Positions 34,349 to 42,859 of a DNA stretch of 58,180 bases are shown piece after piece. Position numbers and translations under genes: made by a program. Location: NCBI GenBank assembly GCA_011364925.1, contig RDOA01000019.1, positions 1 through 58,180 on the forward strand, in the 5' to 3' direction. The notes under the pieces were generated by a model, which was not told the origin of the DNA, searched no databases, and worked only from the letters and a program-made list of their open reading frames with translations. Every line of letters begins with the position of its first letter. Within the stretch, counting starts at the first letter, position 1. This DNA is from Promethearchaeota archaeon (GTDB taxonomy: Archaea; Asgardarchaeota; Lokiarchaeia; Sigyniarchaeales; SOKP01).

Positions 34349-35688
34349 TACGCAGTCCCCTCTGTATTATTGTTTGCTAACTCTAAGGCGTTAAATAGCT
34401 TTTCAATAGATTCCTTTGTATTCGATTCAGTTACGCAGATTAGAACAACATTTTTCATATGGGGATAATACTTTGAAAGTTGGAGCGGGGGAAGTAAGTC
34501 TTGTTTCTTGCATTCTCGAATTAGAGTACTAACATTAGGACATTTAACCATAAATTCATTGTATGTAGGTTTTGTGTTTAAAATTTCATAACCTGGAATC
34601 TTTTTCAGTTTATTCTTCACGAATTGAGATTTTTGTACGTTTTGAGTAGCGATTTCTCGCAAACCTGTTTTTCCAAGTGAAACAAGATAAATCAGCGCAG
34701 ATAATGAACACAAAGCTTGATTCGTACAAATGTTGGAACTGGCTTTCTCTCTTCGAATATGTTGTTCTCGTGCTTGTAAAGTCAGTAAAAAACCATTAAG
34801 CGTTCCGTTAATTTCCTTTGTTTTACCTACTAATCTTCCAGGAATTTTTCTTAGAAATTTTTCCTTCGCTGTAAAAATTCCTAATCCTGGTCCTCCAAAT
34901 GAAGGGTTAATCCCAAAGGATTGTCCTTCTGCCACAAATATATCAATATCTGTTTCACCCGGGGGCTTTAAGATACCTAAACAAGTAGGATCTGTCATAA
35001 CTTGGACAATTAAACAATTTGGATTTTTTTTTCTAATAAGATTCACTATTTTTGATGTATCTTCAATATCACCAAAAAAACTTGGATTTTGGAATAAAAC
35101 AGCGGCAATTTCTTGATTTAATTCATCATCTAACTTTTCCAAAGATATTATTTTATGCTTTATATCTTGACCCCAACAATAAGTTTTAACGACTTCAATG
35201 TATTCAGGGTGTATTCCTTCTATTAAGATTATTTGATTTTTACGTGTTATAGCGGAGGCCATTATAGCAGCTTCTGCAAGGGCTGTTGAACCATCGTACA
35301 TGCTTGCATTGGCGACATCCATTTTCGTAAGTCTAGAGATAACGCTCTGATACTCAAAAATTGCTTGTAAATAACCTTGACTAGCTTCTGCTTGATATGG
35401 AGTATAGGAAGTATAAAACTCTGACCGACTAACTACGAAGTCTACTAAAGTAGGAATGTAATGAAAATAGCATCCAGCTCCTAGAAAGGAATTAGAATAA
35501 ACTGCATTTTTTTTTCCAAGCTTTTTCAATTTCATCAAAACATCTGGTTCTGACAAACCCTCTGGAAGATTTAATCCGTTGATGAGTATATCCTTAGGAA
35601 TATCATCAAACAAATCTTCTATTTTATCAACACCTATTACTTTAAGCATTTCAGCAATAGTATCATCGTCGTGAGAAACAAAATCCAT
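34348..35688 (-). CDS. gcvPA: Glycine dehydrogenase (decarboxylating) subunit 1, P-protein N-terminal half
   Basis: A 446-residue protein. VSHDDDTIAEMLKVIGVDKI at the N-terminus, YTPYQAEASQGYLQAIFEYQ, NASMYDGSTALAEA, and GPGLGIFTAKEKFLRKIPGR are typical of GcvPA. It forms the glycine decarboxylase heterotetramer with GcvPB. The ATG at 35688 gives the usual family N-terminus and has GAGTGG seven bases upstream; a TTG at 35709 would add seven residues. It overlaps gcvPB by one base and follows gcvH by 58 bases (37 from the TTG). Confidence 0.95.
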   Translation of the reverse strand: MDFVSHDDDTIAEMLKVIGVDKIEDLFDDIPKDILINGLNLPEGLSEPDVLMKLKKLGKKNAVYSNSFLGAGCYFHYIPTLVDFVVSRSEFYTSYTPYQAEASQGYLQAIFEYQSVISRLTKMDVANASMYDGSTALAEAAIMASAITRKNQIILIEGIHPEYIEVVKTYCWGQDIKHKIISLEKLDDELNQEIAAVLFQNPSFFGDIEDTSKIVNLIRKKNPNCLIVQVMTDPTCLGILKPPGETDIDIFVAEGQSFGINPSFGGPGLGIFTAKEKFLRKIPGRLVGKTKEINGTLNGFLLTLQAREQHIRREKASSNICTNQALCSLSALIYLVSLGKTGLREIATQNVQKSQFVKNKLKKIPGYEILNTKPTYNEFMVKCPNVSTLIRECKKQDLLPPLQLSKYYPHMKNVVLICVTESNTKESIEKLFNALELANNNTEGTA

Positions 35689-35746
35689 ATTTAACCACTC
35701 ATACTTCAAAAATATAAGGAATAAAATTAAAATAATGAATAAAAGT

Positions 35747-36142
35747 TTATTTTTTCTCTGCGTTTACAACTTCTTTATAGGCTTCTACTGATAAAAGGTC
35801 GTTAAGTTCGCTTTTATCAGAAATTTCTATCTTTATCATCCAACCCGAACCATAGGGGGATGAATTTACCAATTCAGGTTTATCAGCCAGAATATTGTTG
35901 ATTTCTATAATCTTTCCGGTTAATGGCATCATTAATTCACCAACCGCTTTTACAGATTCGATTTCAGCAACGCTACTTCCTTTATTCAGCGTTGTGTTTA
36001 CCTCCGGTAATTCTACATATACAATATCACCTAATTGATGTTGAGCATAATCTGTTATTCCAACACTAGCAACATTGCCTTCTATTCGAACCCATTCGTG
36101 CGTCTGGAGATATTTAAGTTCACTAGGGAATCTATATTCCAT
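35747..36142 (-). CDS. gcvH: Glycine cleavage system H protein
   Basis: A 131-residue lipoyl-carrier protein. The lipoylation site is K65 in IESVKAVGEL. THEWVRIEGNVASVGITDYA and GDIVYVELPEVNTTL are diagnostic, and YGSGWMIKIE closes the fold. The arm shuttles the aminomethyl group from the P-protein to the T-protein. The ATG at 36142 gives the family N-terminus (MEYRFPSELKY); a GTG at 36151 would add three residues. gcvT lies 33 bases upstream on the same strand. No lipoate ligase or lipoyl synthase is in the window. Confidence 0.95.
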   Translation of the reverse strand: MEYRFPSELKYLQTHEWVRIEGNVASVGITDYAQHQLGDIVYVELPEVNTTLNKGSSVAEIESVKAVGELMMPLTGKIIEINNILADKPELVNSSPYGSGWMIKIEISDKSELNDLLSVEAYKEVVNAEKK

Positions 36143-36174
36143 TATGTTCACAACTAATTTTAATTTTTTTTCAT

Positions 36175-37263
36175 TTAGACATTACGGTAAAATGGTGTAG
36201 GTACGACTATACCTCTAAGAGACTTATTTCGAACTTCTATTTCAAGCTGAGTTCCTTCTTCCTTGAATTGTTTCTTAATTAAGCCTAAGCCAATTGTTTT
36301 TTTAAGAGTTGGTGAGTAGCCACCTGAAGTTATATATCCTATTTCTTCACCATCCTTAAAAATTTTAAAGTTTTCTCTAAGGATACCCCTATCCAATAGG
36401 TTTAAGCCAACTATAACTCGATCGGTTCCTTGAGATTTCTGTTTTATCAATATTTTCTTCCCAATATAGTCAATGCCTTCCTTAGGTTTAACAAGCCAAA
36501 ACAAGCCTGCTTCTACAGGAGTTATAGAATCATTTATTTCATGACCATATAATGAGTAAGTTGCTTCTAATCTCAAGGAATCCCGTGCGCCCAAGCCTGC
36601 TGGGGATGCACCTAAATTAATTAACGCCCCCCACACATTTTTAGCGTGGATGTTGTCAAACGAAATTTCAAATCCTCGTTCACCTGTATATCCAGTTCTT
36701 GCTAAAAAAATGGGTATGCCGCTTAAATTACAGTGAGCAAAAAAAAACCTATTTATAGAAGCTAGATCGACATCAACCAAAGACTGAAGATATTCATCCG
36801 ATTTTGGTCCTTGAAACGCTAAACGACATCTTTCTTTCGATAAATTTGTAATTTTGACATTTTTAGTGCCAATATGCTCGGTTAACCACTGAAAGTCTTT
36901 TTCTATATTCCCTGCGTTAACGATCATTCTAAATCGATCTGGGGCCTCTTCATAATAGACCAGATCGTCAACTACCGTCCCGTTTTCGTAACACATGCAA
37001 GAATATTGTCCTTTTGAAGGTTCAAGCAAATTTAAATCATTAATCATAATGTATTGAAGAAAATCAATTACATCCTTGCCTTCTAGTAAAAATTCTCCCA
37101 TGTGAGAAACATCAAATACACCAGCATTGGTGCGTACTGCTTCATGTTCTTTTATAATGCTCTCATACTGAACTGGCATACTGAATCCCGCAAAATCAAC
37201 CATTTTTGCGCCTAATTTCACATGGATATCGTAAAGAGGAGTTTTTTTTAAGTCTGTAATCAA
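36175..37263 (-). CDS. gcvT: Aminomethyltransferase (glycine cleavage T protein)
   Basis: A 362-residue protein close to the standard length. TPLYDIHVKLGAKMVDFAGF, HEAVRTNAGVFDVSHMGE, DDLVYYE (catalytic Asp region), ARTGYTGERGFEIS and LGARDSLRLEATYSLYGHEI are the T-protein blocks. It releases ammonia and moves the methylene group to tetrahydrofolate or, in this organism, perhaps tetrahydromethanopterin. The start is TTG, with GGTG five bases upstream (complement of 37269-37272) and a TATA-like CTTAAATAATT about 58 bases before it. It is the first gene of the gcvT-H-PA-PB operon, so glycine cleavage is likely regulated here. Confidence 0.95.
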   Translation of the reverse strand: MITDLKKTPLYDIHVKLGAKMVDFAGFSMPVQYESIIKEHEAVRTNAGVFDVSHMGEFLLEGKDVIDFLQYIMINDLNLLEPSKGQYSCMCYENGTVVDDLVYYEEAPDRFRMIVNAGNIEKDFQWLTEHIGTKNVKITNLSKERCRLAFQGPKSDEYLQSLVDVDLASINRFFFAHCNLSGIPIFLARTGYTGERGFEISFDNIHAKNVWGALINLGASPAGLGARDSLRLEATYSLYGHEINDSITPVEAGLFWLVKPKEGIDYIGKKILIKQKSQGTDRVIVGLNLLDRGILRENFKIFKDGEEIGYITSGGYSPTLKKTIGLGLIKKQFKEEGTQLEIEVRNKSLRGIVVPTPFYRNV

Positions 37264-37315
37264 ATCTACACCTAGTAATGTGTTTATTTTAATATTGTGA
37301 GTACAAAAGACAGAG

Positions 37316-37326
37316 AATTATTTAAG
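37316..37326 (-). promoter_or_regulatory. TATA-box promoter candidate for the gcvTHPAPB operon
   Basis: On the minus strand CTTAAATAATT is centred 58 bases before the gcvT TTG, giving a leader of about 30 bases that includes the GGTG ribosome site at 37269-37272. Confidence 0.4.
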
Positions 37327-37336
37327 TTTTCAGACT

Positions 37337-37365
37337 AAAAAAAAAGAGAGCCTAGGGGAAAAAAA
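37337..37365 (-). terminator. Double T-tract terminator between apt and gcvT
   Basis: On the minus strand two T runs (T7 at 37359-37365 and T9 at 37337-37345) follow the apt stop codon, the pattern of archaeal intrinsic termination. They separate apt from the gcv operon. Confidence 0.5.
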
Positions 37366-37394
37366 TGGGTGAATATGTCAAAGTTTAATTTGGA

Positions 37395-37922
37395 TTACTC
37401 CTCAACCGGTATTTCAACCAAACTAATGACATCATACCCTTCCAATTTTTCACGCCCATGGAGGCTACCAGTGAGTTCTATAATAAATGCGACTCCAGCA
37501 ACTACGCCTCCAGCCTTTTCTATTAGATTACATGCAGCCTTAGCTGTTCCTCCCGTCGCTAGTAAGTCATCAAATATTAATACGTTGTCACCCTTCTTTA
37601 TCGCGTCAGTATGAATTTCTATCTTATCCGTTCCATATTCTAATTCATATTCTTCAGTGATTGTATCTGCAGGTAATTTACCTGGTTTTCGAATCAGTAC
37701 AAAACCCGCTCCTAACTGATAAGCTATAACACCACCCCAAACGTATCCTCTAGCTTCAATAGCAGCAACTTTCTCTATACCTTTCTTTTTATATTTTTTT
37801 ATTATAAGATCACAGGATTCTTTGAATGCTGTTGAATTTTTCGCTAAAGTTGTTATATCCTTAAATTGAATACCAGGTTTTGGCCAATCAGGCACATTCC
37901 TTATTTCTTTCAGTAAATCCAT
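37395..37922 (-). CDS. apt: Adenine phosphoribosyltransferase
   Basis: A 175-residue protein of typical APRT length. VPDWPKPGIQFKDIT at the N-terminus, AAIEARGYVWGGVIAYQLGA, RKPGKLP and the PRPP loop VLIFDDLLATGGT are classic. It converts adenine and PRPP to AMP. AAGGAG (complement of 37929-37934) lies six bases before the ATG. The gene should act with the MTA phosphorylases at 31167 and 32023, which release adenine. It is upstream of gcvT on the same strand but T-tracts lie between them, so it is probably a separate unit. Confidence 0.92.
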   Translation of the reverse strand: MDLLKEIRNVPDWPKPGIQFKDITTLAKNSTAFKESCDLIIKKYKKKGIEKVAAIEARGYVWGGVIAYQLGAGFVLIRKPGKLPADTITEEYELEYGTDKIEIHTDAIKKGDNVLIFDDLLATGGTAKAACNLIEKAGGVVAGVAFIIELTGSLHGREKLEGYDVISLVEIPVEE

Positions 37923-38150
37923 ATCATTCTCCTTTTATTTTTCTTTTAATATCTACTAATTTATGTATGGTAATTAAAAATTATATTTAATTGAATCGTC
38001 CATACTGTTATTGTCATAAAGATCGTATAATAATTAGAAAAAGATTAAATAATCATTAATTTATAAAAAATATATTAGACGATTTTATTAATTAAAATAA
38101 ATTCGATAATCTCTTTAAATGCTTGAGTAAAAGAACTACGGTGAACTAAA
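37923..38150. other. Divergent intergenic region between apt and the Rag-like GTPase gene
   Basis: 228 AT-rich bases. TTATAAAAAATATATT at 38061-38076 is a TATA candidate for the GTPase gene, with a second weak TTTAAATG at 38114-38121. No small ORF or RNA gene was seen. Confidence 0.4.
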
Positions 38151-38153
38151 ATA
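38140..38153 (+). promoter_or_regulatory. Shine-Dalgarno GGTGA and apparent AUA start codon of the Rag-like GTPase
   Basis: GGTGA at 38140-38144 is followed by six bases and ATA at 38151-38153. All three frames are closed by stops (TGA 38142-38144, TAA 38147-38149, TAA 38152-38154), and the open frame starts after 38144 without any ATG, GTG or TTG before the P-loop. Confidence 0.5.
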
Positions 38154-39104
38154 AAAGTACTCCTCTTTGGACCAGCGGGTGCGGGTAAAACATCGCTAAT
38201 GCGTACTACTTGCTTAGGATATAACTTCATGAAAGTTCTCAACTTAAAACCTACAAAAGGAGTTTCAAGGGAGAATTTTATTTTTAGAGGAATTATGGAA
38301 CTTTCAATATGGGATTTAGGGGGACAACAATTATATATGGATCGTTATTTTTCAGAAAAGCAAAGAGAGCTTGTTTTTTCTGAAGTAATGACTGCCGTTT
38401 TCATGGTTGATTCAGCGGCTGAGGAACCTAAGTTAAAAGATATATTTGATAATTTTATGAAATATATCTTTGAATTCAGCCCTGAAATTGATATGGTGTA
38501 CGTTTTACTGAATAAAATCGACCTTCAGGAGTCAAAAGAAGACGAAGTTTATGAATTTTTAGTAGAAGACATGACAGATGATTTAAAAAGTAGAGTGGCT
38601 TTTACTCCAGTATCAGTTAAGGAAGGAAGTGCCCAACATAGATTAATTGAAATTCTTGATTATAAAATTCAACAGAACACATTAGCTTTACAAAGACTTG
38701 GAAAAATCAGGCATATGCTAGATGAAATGAAGCTCACTACGCTTTCAGAATATTTTTTATTCAACCAACCCGACGGTCTACTTATAGCGTCAACTTTAGG
38801 AAAGTTTGAGCATAAACCTCTCCAATTTATGAAGTTTGAGTTAGGAACACTTGATAGTAATATCTATCAAATATTTACTAAAATTATGAACTTGTCTGAT
38901 TCTGCGATATCTCCTTTAGAATTATCTACAGTAATCTATGAAAGCGATAATAATTATATTTTAGTGCGAGAAGTGAGTAATGGCTCAGTGTTGATGATAG
39001 TAACAAAGAGTAAAAATGAGGAGACCTTTATTACTATCCTGAATTCCTTTAACGGAGAAGAATTTAAGAATTTGAAGAAATTCCTTAATAAAAATGAATT
39101 TTAA
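38151..39104 (+). CDS. Rag/Gtr-like small GTPase with C-terminal Roadblock-like domain; non-canonical AUA start proposed
   Basis: A 317-residue protein if started at ATA 38151; the nearest ATG (38199) would give 301 residues and delete the P-loop. G1 is GPAGAGKTS at 7-15, G2 probably T35 (KPTKGV), G3 WDLGGQ at 54-59, and G4 NKID (from N121). The WDxGGQ form of G3 and the length agree with Gtr1/RagA-type GTPases. The last 130 residues (SEYFLFNQPDGLLIAS onwards) look like the Roadblock-type C-terminal domain of Rag proteins. In eukaryotes Rag GTPases signal amino-acid status from the lysosome; Asgard homologues have unknown outputs. The AUA start, or an A-for-G change in the sequence, needs checking. 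Divergent from apt. Confidence 0.85.
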   Translation: MKVLLFGPAGAGKTSLMRTTCLGYNFMKVLNLKPTKGVSRENFIFRGIMELSIWDLGGQQLYMDRYFSEKQRELVFSEVMTAVFMVDSAAEEPKLKDIFDNFMKYIFEFSPEIDMVYVLLNKIDLQESKEDEVYEFLVEDMTDDLKSRVAFTPVSVKEGSAQHRLIEILDYKIQQNTLALQRLGKIRHMLDEMKLTTLSEYFLFNQPDGLLIASTLGKFEHKPLQFMKFELGTLDSNIYQIFTKIMNLSDSAISPLELSTVIYESDNNYILVREVSNGSVLMIVTKSKNEETFITILNSFNGEEFKNLKKFLNKNEF

Positions 39105-39188
39105 TTGGTATGATGTAATTTATTCTCTATTTATGTTGTTTAAATTAAAAAATAAGAATTTATTAAATCGCGAAATTAATCTCTTAAA

Positions 39189-40031
39189 TTACGCTTCTTT
39201 ATCATGTAACTTTATTTTTGTTAATATGTGCTGTTTGGCATGATGGGGTCTTCTAATGACAGTATCGTTTGATTTTTCCAATTCCCTCGCTTGGTCACAC
39301 ATTAACGCAGCTGTTCTCATCATTTCATGCGCAGCTGCAAGTAATGGTATATATTCAGATCGTTCTTGAAGTTTAAAGCACGCCGTTCCAGTTACTTTTG
39401 ATACCGAGGCAGCTAACTCAAAAGCAGCAATTGCCTTAGCTTCAGCGTAAGGATTTGAAAATTTAGCAGTTTTTACAGCTTTGGTGGCATCAACAATGAT
39501 TTGGGGTAAATTAGGTGTTTTATTTTCTAACATGTCCATTATTACTTTATTTAATTCAATAGAAATAAGTTGGAGCGCCCCCGATATTGCAAGTACTTTT
39601 AATAAATCAGCGTTAAAACAACTCATTTCAACAGGATCTAAAAAAGGACGTCTAGCACCAATCATACTATCGCAATTAACAAGAATATATCCCATCCCTT
39701 TTTCTTGAATTTCATCAAGCGCTTTTCTTGCAGGAGCGTCAGAAATTACAATCGTTGGAATTCCTGCCTCTTTTGCCATTTCTCTCGCAGCTTTTGGACC
39801 ATCCAATGAAGCATTTGGGCTACTCATCAAAATAAGATCTGGTTGCCATCTTAATAAGTCTTCCATTGTCTTAGTACACATTTCTGGGGGGTGCATTTTA
39901 GCTCCAGAGGTCACTTCGTAAACGTTTATTCTTGTTGCTTCAGCTCTCTCGTCCATAAGAAAAGCAAGTAATAAAGATGAACCAATTGTTCCATTCTTTG
40001 ACACTCCTATTTTAAGAACTTTTTCACTCAT
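39189..40031 (-). CDS. mtd: F420-dependent methylene-tetrahydromethanopterin dehydrogenase
   Basis: A 280-residue protein, the usual Mtd size. KIGVSKNGTIGSSLLLAFLM, VTSGAKMHPPEM, LMSSPNASLDGPKAAREMA, GIPTIVISDAPARKA and DSMIGARRPFLDPVEMSCFN are diagnostic. It oxidises or forms methylene-tetrahydromethanopterin with F420, the step after Mch. Start at the ATG at 40031 is preferred; an in-frame TTG at 40040 would add three residues. It is divergent from ftr, with 153 bases between, so the two genes may share control. The gcv operon lies 2 kb upstream. Confidence 0.93.
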   Translation of the reverse strand: MSEKVLKIGVSKNGTIGSSLLLAFLMDERAEATRINVYEVTSGAKMHPPEMCTKTMEDLLRWQPDLILMSSPNASLDGPKAAREMAKEAGIPTIVISDAPARKALDEIQEKGMGYILVNCDSMIGARRPFLDPVEMSCFNADLLKVLAISGALQLISIELNKVIMDMLENKTPNLPQIIVDATKAVKTAKFSNPYAEAKAIAAFELAASVSKVTGTACFKLQERSEYIPLLAAAHEMMRTAALMCDQARELEKSNDTVIRRPHHAKQHILTKIKLHDKEA

Positions 40032-40184
40032 TATTAACAACTTAGTTTGTATTATTTGAATAAATATAATTGTAGTTAATATACCTTCTATTTTTCAATA
40101 TTTTTATTTTTTTTTTAAAATTTTATAAAAGATAGATGTCTAATATTTAATACGATATTCAAAAAAATAAAGAGATGGGATTAA

Positions 40185-41096
40185 ATGGAATTAAATGGAG
40201 TAGAAATTGAAGATACTTTTTGTGAAGCGTTTGGAGCAGTTTTTACAAGAATTTTAGTAACTGCGATTGACGAAAAATGGGTCAAAATTGCTAGTCAAGT
40301 CGCAACGGGTTATGGTACTTCTACAATCCATTGTGATTCAGAAGCTGGCGTAGATGTATTCGTTTCTGCGAATGATACTCCTGATAGGCGACCAGGAGCT
40401 ATATTAATGTTTTTTAAAACTAAAAAAGAAAAAATGGATAGTGTATTGTTAAACAGAATTGGGCAATGCATATTAACTTGTCCTACTACAGCTTGTTTTG
40501 ATGCATTAAATTGTTCTCTCGACCCAGAAAAGGATTTTGAAATAAAAACTGGCTATAAACTCAAATTTTTCGGTGATAAATACGAAGAAAAAGTAGATGG
40601 TGTGTATTCTTTTGAAGCGTGGAAAATCCCGGTTATGGATGGTGAATTTGTGGTCCAGAGTAACTTTAAAGTTGGAAAAGGAATTGCTGGGGGCAATTTC
40701 TTGATCTTTGGAGAAACAAAGGAAGCGACCTTAAAGGCAGCTGAAAAAGCGGTAGAAGCGATTAAGGAAGTAGAAAATGTGATCACCCCTTTCCCTGGAG
40801 GAATTGCTAGATCTGGTTCAAAAGTAGGATCCCAATATAGTTTTTTAAATGCATCGACAAACGATCCCCTTTGTCCTACCCTACGTAATAAGATCGAGGA
40901 TTCTTTATTAGGGGAGAGAGATAATTACGTATACGAAATCATCTTAGATGGTGCGACGGAAGACGCCATCAAGAAAGCAATGAAATTAGGAATTCAAGCG
41001 GCTGCTAAAATTTCCGGTGTCAACAAAATTAGTGCTGGTAATTACGGAGGCAAACTTGGAAAATTTCAGTATCGCCTTCACGATGTTTTAAGTTAA
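40185..41096 (+). CDS. ftr: Formylmethanofuran:tetrahydromethanopterin formyltransferase
   Basis: A 303-residue protein, the usual Ftr size. MELNGVEIEDTFCEAFGAVF, VATGYGTSTIHCDSEAGVDV, DTPDRRPGAILMFF, RIGQCILTCPTTACFDALN and PFPGGIARSGSKVGS are all hallmarks. It moves the formyl group from formylmethanofuran to tetrahydromethanopterin, the step before Mch. A TATA-like TTTTATAAAA lies at 40121-40130. It is divergent from mtd and convergent with a surface-protein gene, with a T9A7 tract between. The combination of ftr, mch and mtd in one window supports a methyl branch of the archaeal C1 pathway. Confidence 0.95.
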   Translation: MELNGVEIEDTFCEAFGAVFTRILVTAIDEKWVKIASQVATGYGTSTIHCDSEAGVDVFVSANDTPDRRPGAILMFFKTKKEKMDSVLLNRIGQCILTCPTTACFDALNCSLDPEKDFEIKTGYKLKFFGDKYEEKVDGVYSFEAWKIPVMDGEFVVQSNFKVGKGIAGGNFLIFGETKEATLKAAEKAVEAIKEVENVITPFPGGIARSGSKVGSQYSFLNASTNDPLCPTLRNKIEDSLLGERDNYVYEIILDGATEDAIKKAMKLGIQAAAKISGVNKISAGNYGGKLGKFQYRLHDVLS

Positions 41097-41112
41097 ATCG
41101 CAACAAATGAAA

Positions 41113-41128
41113 TTTTTTTTTAAAAAAA
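41113..41128. terminator. Bidirectional T9A7 terminator between ftr and the surface-protein gene
   Basis: Nine T's followed by seven A's lie in the 43-base convergent gap. Each strand reads a U-rich tract after its gene's stop codon. Confidence 0.55.
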
Positions 41129-41139
41129 GTATAAAATTT

Positions 41140-42852
41140 TTATTTTAATTTTCTTTTTATTGTTCTTTGCGGTTCTTTTGAGATCTCTTCTAATTCTTTC
41201 TTTTCAACTTCTTCAGCGGCTTGTTTTGGTTCTTTCTTTTTGATTGAAGAAACCTTTTCCGTTTTTGAGGGTTTCTTTAGTGGTATCTCTTTTGGTTCAG
41301 AAGTTGACCTTTTAAATTTTCTGTATAATAAACCAACACCAGCTAAAAAACCAATTAGAAGTCCAATTGACAAAGCTATCCACGGAAGAACCGGTGTCAG
41401 CACATCAGGGATAATATTAATTTCTTGGGGTGCTAAGCCATAATTCGCATTAAGGCGAGTGGTTGCGCCATCTCTATCTGTTACTGATATATATACGTAC
41501 CACACTCCAGTGATTAACTCTTCCGTTCTAATTATTATTTTCATGCCACTTTGGTATTGTTTTGTTATATTATACCAATTATTATCACTATCTAAAAGAG
41601 AAACGGTAACATAAGCAATTGTATTTTCAACATCAATTACATTAAAGCGAAATACTAAATCTTCTCCGTAATTTACAGATACGCTTTGATTCACATTTAA
41701 TCCATTAACAGAGTACCCTTTGATTTCGGGAGGATTATTTTCGATGAGAATTAGTTTTGTAGCATTATCGTAACCGCCATATTGGTCTACAACTCCGATA
41801 TGCATCTGATAATATCCTAAAGGTTTACCAATACCTATTGAAAAAATTGTAGTAAAAGTCCAATCACCATTATTGGTCAATTGAATCGGGGCACCATTTC
41901 TCCCAATAGAATCTTGAATTACTAAAGAAACATTTAAATTTTCTGGCTTAGTGTAAGGATCAACATCTGTAACATTTAAATTAAGCGTGCAATCTTCTGC
42001 TCTCTTTAACGGATCTACCGAAAATGCTATCGAAGATTCTGCAATCTCTGGTGCAGAATTTAATACTTTAAAAGGATAATATGCAGCAGCAATAGTATTC
42101 CTTGAAGCATCGGAAATATTTATTTTTACATAATAAAAATCATTAGTAAAGTTAAACCTATCATCAATAACAGTAGAGAATTCGTTAATATTATTTCCTA
42201 CATTAAATAAATTGCTTTGAAGAGTTTCGTTATCATCATCAACGATAGTTACATTCCAATTGAAGTCGTAGGGCTGAGGTTCGTCGTTAACTATTAATTC
42301 TGCATAAAGAGTTTCGTTTAAGTGATATTCCGCTTTGTCAAGTGATAATAAATAGTTTGAATTAATTGTAAAATTTGTAATTGGAACAGTAGAACTAAGG
42401 AGCCCATCAGTAACGTTATAAATAAGATAACTAACTTCTTGGAATCCTAATGGATCGTTATATCTCGGAGTATAAGTGTAAGTAAAATTCGTATTCGTGC
42501 CAAGAACATAATCCATGTTAAAATTTTCCACCATATTATTTGAATAGTGAATTTCTATGATAGTATAATTCGGATCGAGAAAGGCTGATGCGTTAATGGT
42601 AAATTTAATTGATTCAAATAATCGATATGCGCTCGTTGAATTCCTAAAAATTGATGAATAACTTATAGGATTTTCATTAGCAGAACTTTTCAATTCCATC
42701 GTATCTGGAGAGTCAGAAAATATCCCCTTTTGTTCAAAATTTAAAATAAAATTATTGTTAATAACAGTTGAACATGCCCACATTGGAAGTAATATGGTCA
42801 TGAAAGCAAAGATAATCAATAATAACCTAATCGTACCAGCTTTTCTATTCAT
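41140..42852 (-). CDS. Surface protein with Ig-like domains and C-terminal membrane anchor
   Basis: A 570-residue protein. The N-terminus (TIRLLLIIFAFMTILLPMWA) is a signal peptide or anchor. Repeated beta-sandwich segments follow, such as KAEYHLNETLYAELIVND, NRAEDCTLNLNVTDVDP-like units and DNWYNITKQYQSG, with many NxT/NxS sites typical of glycosylated archaeal surface proteins. A transmembrane helix (WIALSIGLLIGFLAGVGLLY) lies near residue 495, followed by a basic and acidic tail rich in Lys and Glu. The family is not known. It is downstream of the 923-residue gene with only 7 bases between, so the two are probably one operon. The cytosolic tail could contact intracellular partners. Confidence 0.65.
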   Translation of the reverse strand: MNRKAGTIRLLLIIFAFMTILLPMWACSTVINNNFILNFEQKGIFSDSPDTMELKSSANENPISYSSIFRNSTSAYRLFESIKFTINASAFLDPNYTIIEIHYSNNMVENFNMDYVLGTNTNFTYTYTPRYNDPLGFQEVSYLIYNVTDGLLSSTVPITNFTINSNYLLSLDKAEYHLNETLYAELIVNDEPQPYDFNWNVTIVDDDNETLQSNLFNVGNNINEFSTVIDDRFNFTNDFYYVKINISDASRNTIAAAYYPFKVLNSAPEIAESSIAFSVDPLKRAEDCTLNLNVTDVDPYTKPENLNVSLVIQDSIGRNGAPIQLTNNGDWTFTTIFSIGIGKPLGYYQMHIGVVDQYGGYDNATKLILIENNPPEIKGYSVNGLNVNQSVSVNYGEDLVFRFNVIDVENTIAYVTVSLLDSDNNWYNITKQYQSGMKIIIRTEELITGVWYVYISVTDRDGATTRLNANYGLAPQEINIIPDVLTPVLPWIALSIGLLIGFLAGVGLLYRKFKRSTSEPKEIPLKKPSKTEKVSSIKKKEPKQAAEEVEKKELEEISKEPQRTIKRKLK

Positions 42853-42859
42853 ATTTTAA

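Noticed and set aside
38199-39104. ATG at 38199 as the start of the Rag-like GTPase
   Set aside because: It would remove the intact P-loop encoded directly upstream in the same frame, giving a GTPase unable to bind nucleotide.
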